This document shows, piece by piece, positions 57,998 to 64,000 of a stretch of 64,000 nucleotides of DNA. The translations under genes and the position numbers were made by a program. The notes below the pieces were generated by a model. The model did no database searches. It was not told the DNA's origin and was given only the letters and a program-made list of their open reading frames with translations. Position 1 is the stretch's first letter, and each line of letters opens with the position of its first letter. Source of the stretch: Bos javanicus (taxonomy: Eukaryota; Chordata; Mammalia; Artiodactyla; Bovidae); assembly GCF_032452875.1 (NCBI RefSeq), contig NC_083885.1, positions 64,835,625-64,899,624 on the forward strand, in the 5' to 3' direction.

Positions 57998-59015
57998 CCT
58001 GATCTGCCTCTTGAGAAATTTGTATGCAGGTCAGGAAGCAACAGTTACAACTGGACATGGAACAACAGACTGGTTCCAAATAGGAAAAGGAGCACGTCAA
58101 GGCTGTATATCGTCACCCTGTTTATTTAACTTATATGCAGAGTACACCATGAGAAACGCTGGGCTGGAAGGCACATGCTGGAATCAAGATTGCCGGGAGA
58201 AATATCAATAACCTCAGATACGCAGATGACACCACCCTTATGGCAGAAAGTGAAGAGGAACTCAAAAGCCTCTTGATGAAAGTGAAAGTGGAGAGTGGAA
58301 AAGTTGGCTTACAGCTCAACATTCAGAAAATGAAGATCGTGGCATCCGGTCCCATCACTTCATGGGAAATAGATGGGGAAACAGTGGAAACAGTGTCAGA
58401 CTTTATTCTTTTGGGCTCCAAAATCACTACAGATGGTGACTGCAGCCATGAAATTAAAAGACGCTTACTCCTTGGAAGGAAAGTTATGACCAACCTAGAT
58501 AGCATATTCAAAAGCAGAGACGTTACTTTGCCAACAAAGGTTCGTCTGGTCAAGGCTATGGTTTTTCCTGTGGTCATGTATGGATGTGAGAGTTGGACTG
58601 TGAAGAAGGCTGAGCGCCAAAGAATTGATGCTTTTGAAGTGTGGTGTTGGAGAAGACTCTTGAGAGTCCCTTGGACTGCAAGGAGATCCGATCAGTCCAT
58701 TCTGAAGGAGATCAGCCCTGGGATTTCTTTGGAAGGAATGATGCTAAAGCTGAAACTCCAGTACTTTGGCCACCTCATGCAAAGAGTTGACTCATTGGAA
58801 AAGACCCTGATGCTGGGAGGGATTGGGGGCAGGAGGAGAAGGGGACGACAGAGGATGAGATGGCTGGATGGCATCACTGACTTGATGGACGTGGGTCTGG
58901 GTGAACTCCGGGAGTTGGTGATGGACAGGGAGGCCTGCATGCTGCACTTCATGGGGTCGCAAAGAGTCGGACACGACTGAGCAACTCAACTGAACTGAAC
59001 TGAACTGATCTGAAC
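57998..59015 (+). mobile_element. BovB LINE, 5'-truncated, sense, with 9-bp target duplication
   Basis: Starts in the reverse-transcriptase domain (LLRNLYAGQEATVTTGHGTT, FQIGKGARQGCISSP, then RYADDTTLMAESEEELK after a frame change) and keeps a 246-codon open C-terminus to the GAACT tail. TATGACCCA lies at 57989-57997 and 59016-59024. Missing the endonuclease and first half of the polymerase. Confidence 0.95.
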
Positions 59016-59130
59016 TATGACCCAGCAATCCCATTCCTGGGCGTATACGCAGAGAAAGTCATAATTCAAAAAATACATGCACCCCAATGTTCATAGCAGC
59101 ACTGTTTACAATAGCCAGGAATTCTTTCCT

Positions 59131-59336
59131 GGTTCTCAGATCTCCCCTTATTGGCTGATGAAACTACGTTATGTTGGGTGGTGCTAAACTCCTCTTTGGA
59201 GGAGTAGATTATCCTTGAAACTTAGTTTCAAGAAGAGGTACCCGGGTTACCCTAAATTGAAAGACTCTGAAGCCTTGCTTGAAAGTCTCCCTAACCCAAA
59301 ATCTAGTTCATTGCCTCATTTGAAAAAAAAAAAAAC
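59131..59336. other. Unassigned sequence split by a SINE (left part)
   Basis: Continues beyond the SINE at 59653-60061. No splice-flanked exon or named repeat was recognised. Confidence 0.3.
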
Positions 59337-59652
59337 TAACTTTATTTATTTATTTATTTATTTTTGGCTGCCCTGGGTCTTCATTGCTGGGAGGGCTTTT
59401 CTCCAGTTGCCATGAGTGGGGGCTGCACTCTAGTTGCGGTGTTCAGGCTTCTCTTCTTACGAGCACAGGCTCTAGGCACGCAGGCTTCAGTAGCCTGTGG
59501 AGAGGCGTGTGGACTCCAGAGCACAGGCTCAGGAGTTGTGGCTCACAGGCTTAGGAGCTCCGCAGCACGTGGGCTCTTCCCAGATCAGGGATCAAGCCTG
59601 TCTCCTGCACTGGCGAGTGAATTCTTTACCACTGAGCCACCAAAGAGGCCGT
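59337..59652 (-). repeat. CHR-1-type SINE, antisense
   Basis: TTTATTTATTTATTTATTTA tail, CTGCCCTGGGTCTTCATTGC, TACCACTGAGCCACCAAAG. Confidence 0.93.
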
Positions 59653-60061
59653 CCTCACCTCCTTAAGCCTCTTCTAGGGTTTGTCCAGGATAAATACAAA
59701 TCTTTAAAGTCTTTCCCACAAATAAGAGAGCTTTAGCCATCTGAGCAAGCAGATTTAACCTATTCCCACTGTTCTTTATAAACTACTAAGTTTACATTGT
59801 AATACCTTATTCACACCCAAGTGTCAAAGCCATGAGATCTCTACTTTTGCCTGTTTATATGTCTGAGTACACATTATACCTTTGATAAAAGTCTCTACCT
59901 CTAGATAAGGTTTCTCAAAATTAAATTTAGAGAGGAGCTCTATTTAATTGACTTAAAAGGTCAATGCTTAAAATGTAATATTTTTTAAATGTGGAAGAAG
60001 CTGGCTAGAATGAATTTCAGGTTCATGTGTTCTAAGAAAAGTCGGATTTTTTTCTTTCCTG
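59653..60061. other. Unassigned sequence (right part)
   Basis: AT-rich, with no exon or named repeat recognised. Confidence 0.3.
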
Positions 60062-60205
60062 TTTTTTTTTTTTTTTTTTGGCTGTGTGGGCTCTTTGCTG
60101 CCTTGCAGGTTCCTCAGGCTGTGGTGTGAGGTCTTAGCTGCCCTGTGGTATGTGGGCTCCTCGATCCCCCAGCAATGATGGAACCCGCTTCCCCTGCATT
60201 GGGAG
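60062..60205 (-). repeat. CHR-type SINE, antisense, incomplete head
   Basis: A T-run, then TTGGCTGTGTGGGCTC, GCTGCCCTGTGGTATGTGGG and TCCCCTGCATTGGGAGTCC. The head end is missing. Confidence 0.75.
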
Positions 60206-60919
60206 TCCCCTTGGCATAGGCAAGTGTGAGTCCAGCCAGTGCATGGAGCAGGAAACTGAGGTGGAATAAAGCAGAAAGCAGTAAAGGACTATGACGACTT
60301 CTGAGACCATGGGGCCCAGGCAGTCAGATTTTTCGTAGAGAAGGCATCCTCTTATGTTGTATATTACGTCATTGTGTCTCACTTTTCTGTTGCTGTGTAA
60401 GTGTTTTCATACACGTGTGGCTTAAAACAATGCACACCAATTATTTCACAGTTTGAGTGGATCAGGAGTTTGGTCACGCCTTAGCTGAGTTGTCTGCTTC
60501 AAGGTCTTACAAGATTGTGTTTAAGTTGTCAGTGAGGACCAAAGTCTCAATGAAGACTGGACTGAGAAGCAAGATACTTCAAAACTCATTCGGGTTATGC
60601 CTAGAATTTATTTTCTTGTGGTTGTAGGACTGAAGGTTTTAGCTTCTTGTTGTCTGTTGGTGAAGGTCACCCTCAGCTTCTACAGACTGCCTGAGCTTTC
60701 TTATCTTGTGAGCCTGCCAACACAGTCGCTTGCTTCATCAAGCCTGCCAAGGAAAGACAGAATCCAGAAAGACAGGTCTAACCCTGTACACATAATCACA
60801 TGTATCCCACTACCTTTGGTGCATTCTGTATGTCTAGAAGCAAGTTACAGATGTGGCCCCAAATTCAGGAGAGAGGTCGTACAAAGGCTGGAACATCAAG
60901 AGGCAAGGATTTTGAGGCC
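60206..60919. repeat. Old mammalian repeat (tentative) and unassigned flank
   Basis: GTGTGGCTTAAAACAATGC and TTATTTCACAGTTTGAGTGG near 60415-60465 are typical of an ancient LTR or DNA-element family that I cannot name safely. A 118-codon open stretch inside has no recognisable domain. Confidence 0.45.
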
Positions 60920-60985
60920 CACACTGGTTATATACATACATATATCTGTATAGATATCTATATAGATGTATTTGTGTGTGTGATG
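60920..60985. repeat. TA/TG-rich simple repeat
   Basis: Alternating ATATACATACATATATC and TATATAGATG units followed by TTTGTGTGTGTG. Confidence 0.8.
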
Positions 60986-61007
60986 ATTTAAAAATTACAG
61001 GAAATTT

Positions 61008-61280
61008 TAAAAAATTATGTTATTTTATTTTTGAGCACACTGGGTCTTCATTGCTGCGTGTGGTTTTCTCCTGTTGTGGGGAGTGGGGGCTAGCCTTCAC
61101 TGCAGTGTATGGGCTTCTCTTACTGTGGTGCACAGGCTCCAGAGCACACAGGTTCAGTAGTCGTGGCGCACGGGCTTAGTTGACCCGCAGCACATGGGAT
61201 CTTCCCGGACAAGGGATTGAACCCATGTCCCCAAGTTGGCAGGCAGAGTCTTAAGCATTGAACTATCAGTGAAGTCCAGG
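61008..61280 (-). repeat. CHR-1-type SINE, antisense
   Basis: CACACTGGGTCTTCATTGC, GGCGCACGGGCTTAGTTGAC, GAACTATCAGTGAAGTCC. Confidence 0.9.
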
Positions 61281-61602
61281 ACATTTTTAAGAATAGCACA
61301 GAGAAACTCCATAGAGCCTTAATGTCGATTTATCCACTAACATTCTGTCACATTTGCTGTAGCATTCTCATTCTCTCTTTCCTTCCCATTATCCATCAAT
61401 TTATATCTGCCTAAACCATTCGAGAACATTACACTTACTGTCTCTTTCTTCTTAAATATTTGTTTGTATTTTTTTGAGGGGGGAAAAAACATTATCTCAC
61501 ACAGCCAGAGGGAAATTTCCAATATCGGGGAATTTAACATTAAATCAGTAGATACATAAGGCTCATGTTACATTCATCATATATAATCCATCATATGCGG
61601 TG
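61281..61602. other. AT-rich L1-like or unassigned sequence
   Basis: CACTAACATTCTGTCACATTTGC-type words suggest an old L1 3'-UTR remnant. No exon was found. Confidence 0.35.
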
Positions 61603-61740
61603 TTGTTGTTGTTGCTGTTCAGTTGCTAAGTCGTGTCTGACTCTTTGTCACCCCATGGACTGCAACATGCTGGGCTCCCCTGTCCCCCACTGTCTCCCAG
61701 AGTTTTCTCAAATTCATGTTCATTGAGTCAGTGATGCTAT
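61603..61740 (-). repeat. BovB 3'-terminal fragment, antisense
   Basis: A GTTGTTGTTGTTGCTGTTCAG tail then GATTC-like BovB end to GAGTCAGTGATGCTATC. A larger BovB is inserted at its 5' edge. Confidence 0.88.
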
Positions 61741-61748
61741 CTATCAAA

Positions 61749-63467
61749 TGTGATCAGATCAGATCAGATCAGTCGCTCAGTCGTGTCCAACTCTTTGCGA
61801 CCCCATGAATCGCAGCACGCCAGGCCTCCCTGTCCAACACCAACTCCCGGAGTTCACTGAGACTCATGTCCATCGAGTCAGTGATGCCATCCAGCCATCT
61901 CATCTGTCATCCCCTTCTCCTCCTGCCCCCAATCCCTCCCAGCATCAGAGTCTTTTCCAATAAGTCAACTCTTCTCATGAGGTGGCCAAAGTACTGGAGT
62001 TTCAGCTTTAGCATCATTCCTTCCAAAGAAATCCCAGGGCTGATCTCCTTCAGAATGGACTGATCGGATCTCCTTGCAGTCCAAGGGACTCTCAAGACTC
62101 TTCTCCAACACCACAGATCAAGAGCATCAATTCTTCGCCACTCAGCCTTCTTCACAGTCCAACTCTCACATCCATACATGACCACAGGAAAAACCATAGC
62201 CTTGACTAGACGAACCTTTGTTGGCAAAGTAATGTCTCTGCTTTTGAATATGCTATCTAGGTTGGTCAAAACTTTCCTTCCAAGGAGTAAACGTCTTTTA
62301 ATTTCATGGCTGCAGTCACCATCTGCAGTGATTTTGGAGCCCAGAAAAATAGTCTGACACTGTTTCCACTGTTTCCCCATCTATTTGCAAAGATGGGCTT
62401 GATAAAGGACAGAAATGGTATGGACCTAACAGAAGCAGAAGATATTAAGAAGAGATGGCAAGAATACACAGAAGAACTGTACAAAAAAGATCTTCACGAC
62501 CCAGATAATCACGATGGTGTGATCACTGACCTAGAGCCAGACATCCTGGAATGTGAAGTCAAGTGGACCTTAGAAAGCATCACTACGAACAAAGCTAGTG
62601 GAGGTGATGGAATTCCAGTTGAGCTATTCCAAATCCTGAAAGATGATGCTGTGAAAGTGCTGCACTCAATATGCCAGCAAATTTGGAAAACTCAGCAGTG
62701 GCCACAGGACTGGAAAAGGTCAGTTTTCATTCCAATCCCAAAGAAAGGCAATGCCAAAGAATGCTCAAACTACCACACAATTGCACTCATCTCACACGCT
62801 AGTAAAGTAATGCTCAAAATTCTCCAAGCCAGGCTTCAGCAATATGTGAACCGTGAACTTCCTGATGTTCAAGCTGGTTTTAGAAAAGGCAGAGGAACCA
62901 GAGATCAAATTGCCAACATCCGCTGGATCATGGAAAAAGCAAGAGAGTTCCAGAAAAACATCTATTTCTGATTTATTGACTATGCCAAAGCCTTTGACTG
63001 TGTGGATCACAATAAACTGTGGGAAATTCTGAAAGAGATGGGAATACCAGACCACCTGATCTGCCTCTTGATAAATTTGTATGCAGGTCAGGAAGCAACA
63101 GTTAGAACTGGACATGGAACAACAGACTGGTTCCAAATAGGAAAAGGAGTTCGTCAAGGCTGTATATTGTTACCCTGTTTATTTAACTTATATGCAGAGT
63201 ACATCATGAGAAACTCTGGACTAGAAGAAACACAAGCTGAAATCAAGATTGCTGGGAGAAATATCAATAACCTCAGATACGCAGATGACACCACCCTTAT
63301 GGCAGAAAGTGAAGAGGAACTCAAAAGCCTCTTGATGAAAGTGAAAGTGGAGAGTGAAAAAGTTGGCTTAAAGCTCAACATTCAGAAAATGAAGATCGTG
63401 GCATCCGGTCCCATCACTTCTGGGAAATAGATGGGGAAACAGTGGAAACAATGTCAAATGTAATATC
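61749..63467 (-). mobile_element. BovB LINE, 1.7 kb, twin-primed (5' half inverted), with 10-bp target duplication
   Basis: 61749-62386 is BovB 3' sequence in minus orientation (tail of GATCT repeats at 61754-61772). 62387-63450 is the upstream part in plus orientation, encoding DLTEAEDIKKRWQEYTEELY, NKASGGDGIPVELFQIL, AGFRKGRGTRDQIANIRWIM, GVRQGCILLPCLFNLYAEYI and RYADDTTLMAESEEELK. The two halves meet in BovB coordinates at the AAATAGATGGGGAAACAGTG block, which both contain. ATCTATCAAA flanks the whole at 61739-61748 and 63468-63477. One TGA replaces a Cys codon after NIYF at 62969-62971. It cannot be active. Confidence 0.93.
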
Positions 63468-63477
63468 ATCTATCAAA

Positions 63478-63812
63478 CAATGGATCAGTACCAGATTTGA
63501 TCTGGTTAGGCAGAAGTTTGTTTTCTTTGGGGATTTAAATATGGTCTTAGGTAATATGTATGAGTGCCAAATTAAGAAGGGGTGGGATATGATTGCTTGT
63601 TTTCTGTGTAAACTGGACTGGGTTATGCTACTCAGTTATTGGATCCAATACTGATCTAGGTGTTGCTGTGAAGGTATTTTGTTGATGTGCTCAGCATCTG
63701 CAATCAGTTAGTCAGCTGATTATCCAATCTTTTAAGTGAAGGATTTTATTTTGATTGAGTCTTCCTTATCTAATCAGTTGAAGGCCTTGAGAGGAAAAGT
63801 AAAAATAAACAG
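63478..63812. other. Unassigned sequence
   Basis: No exon or known repeat was recognised. Confidence 0.3.
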
Positions 63813-64000
63813 AGGTGGCTCAGAGGTTAAAGCTCTGCCTGCAAGGCGGGAGACCCGGGTTCAATCCCTGGGTCTCGGAAGATCCCCTGGAGAAGGCAAC
63901 GGCACCCCACTCCAGTATTCTTGCCTGGAGAATCCCTTGGACGGAGGAGCCTGGTAGGTTACAGTCCATGGGGTCGCAAAGAGTGGGACATGACTGAGTG
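63813..64000 (+). repeat. Bov-tA SINE, sense, cut by the window edge
   Basis: GGTGGCTCAGAGGTTAAAGC to GTGGGACATGACTGAGTG. The last bases fall outside the window. Confidence 0.94.

Larger units (their letters stand above)
57325..59130 (+). repeat. L1 ORF2 3' fragment, host of two BovB insertions
   Basis: The L1 reads TCCTACACTGTTGGTGGGAC up to AGTTACC at 57426, 11-17 bases of L1 at 57981-57997 (AGTTACCTTATGACCCA), and resumes GCAATCCCATTCCTGGGCG at 59025. Everything between is BovB. Confidence 0.92.

Noticed and set aside
58240..58980. A 246-codon open frame as a possible host gene
   Set aside because: It is the 3' part of the BovB polymerase frame ending in the BovB tail, inside target duplications.
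60597..60953. A 118-codon open frame with a hydrophobic start
   Set aside because: It lies in an old repeat-like stretch and runs into a TA/TG simple repeat. No family resemblance was seen.
62306..62971. A 221-codon frame with reverse-transcriptase motifs as a domesticated gene
   Set aside because: It begins in the inverted half of the twin-primed BovB and stops at a TGA inside the polymerase. No sign of domestication.

Overview
This is ruminant nuclear DNA, most likely cattle or a close relative. About sixty SINEs of the ruminant Bov-tA/Bov-A2 type, many older tRNA-Glu-derived CHR-type SINEs, BovB (RTE-class) LINEs and ruminant L1 fragments make up most of the 64 kb. No bacterial-style operon, CRISPR array, rRNA or functional tRNA gene is present.

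Three protein-gene loci can be read, in the order and orientation known from the distal side of the mammalian PEG3 imprinted domain (human 19q13.43): USP29 (+), ZIM3 (-), DUXA (-). (1) 14.5-16.5 kb: the single coding exon of USP29, now a pseudogene with at least seven frameshifts, nonsense codons and a large central deletion, though the Cys and His boxes are still recognisable. (2) 24.8-31.2 kb: ZIM3, a KRAB-C2H2 zinc-finger repressor gene on the minus strand. Four coding exons with consensus splice sites and matching phases give an uninterrupted 468-codon frame. A TAG in the linker after finger 8 cuts off one more well-preserved finger. (3) 49.7-56.2 kb: DUXA, a double-homeobox transcription factor gene on the minus strand. 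Four coding exons give an uninterrupted 165-codon frame with two complete homeodomains, and an upstream non-coding exon lies just below a TATA box.

Layout: 1-14 kb is repeats and unassigned DNA, with a duplicated CTCF-like motif near 2.8-2.9 kb. 14.5-16.5 kb is the USP29 relic. 17-24 kb holds two LTR-like elements and nested L1/BovB. 24.5-31.2 kb is ZIM3. 31-49 kb is nested SINE/LINE/LTR sequence, including a 1.05-kb BovB and an L1 with a long open ORF2 tail. 49.7-56.2 kb is DUXA. 57-64 kb is dominated by three larger BovB insertions, one of them a twin-primed inversion, and ends inside a SINE.

The genes do not form a pathway. They share an imprinted, germline/early-embryo neighbourhood, and I see no new multi-gene system. 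The most unusual items are the mixed fates of the three neighbouring genes, a SINE inserted in the polypyrimidine tract of the ZIM3 zinc-finger exon acceptor, and several informative retrotransposition products (an R-only LTR transcript copy, a poly(A)-only insertion, a 45-bp L1 tail and a twin-primed BovB). Repeat family names are from memory of the consensus sequences and their edges are approximate.
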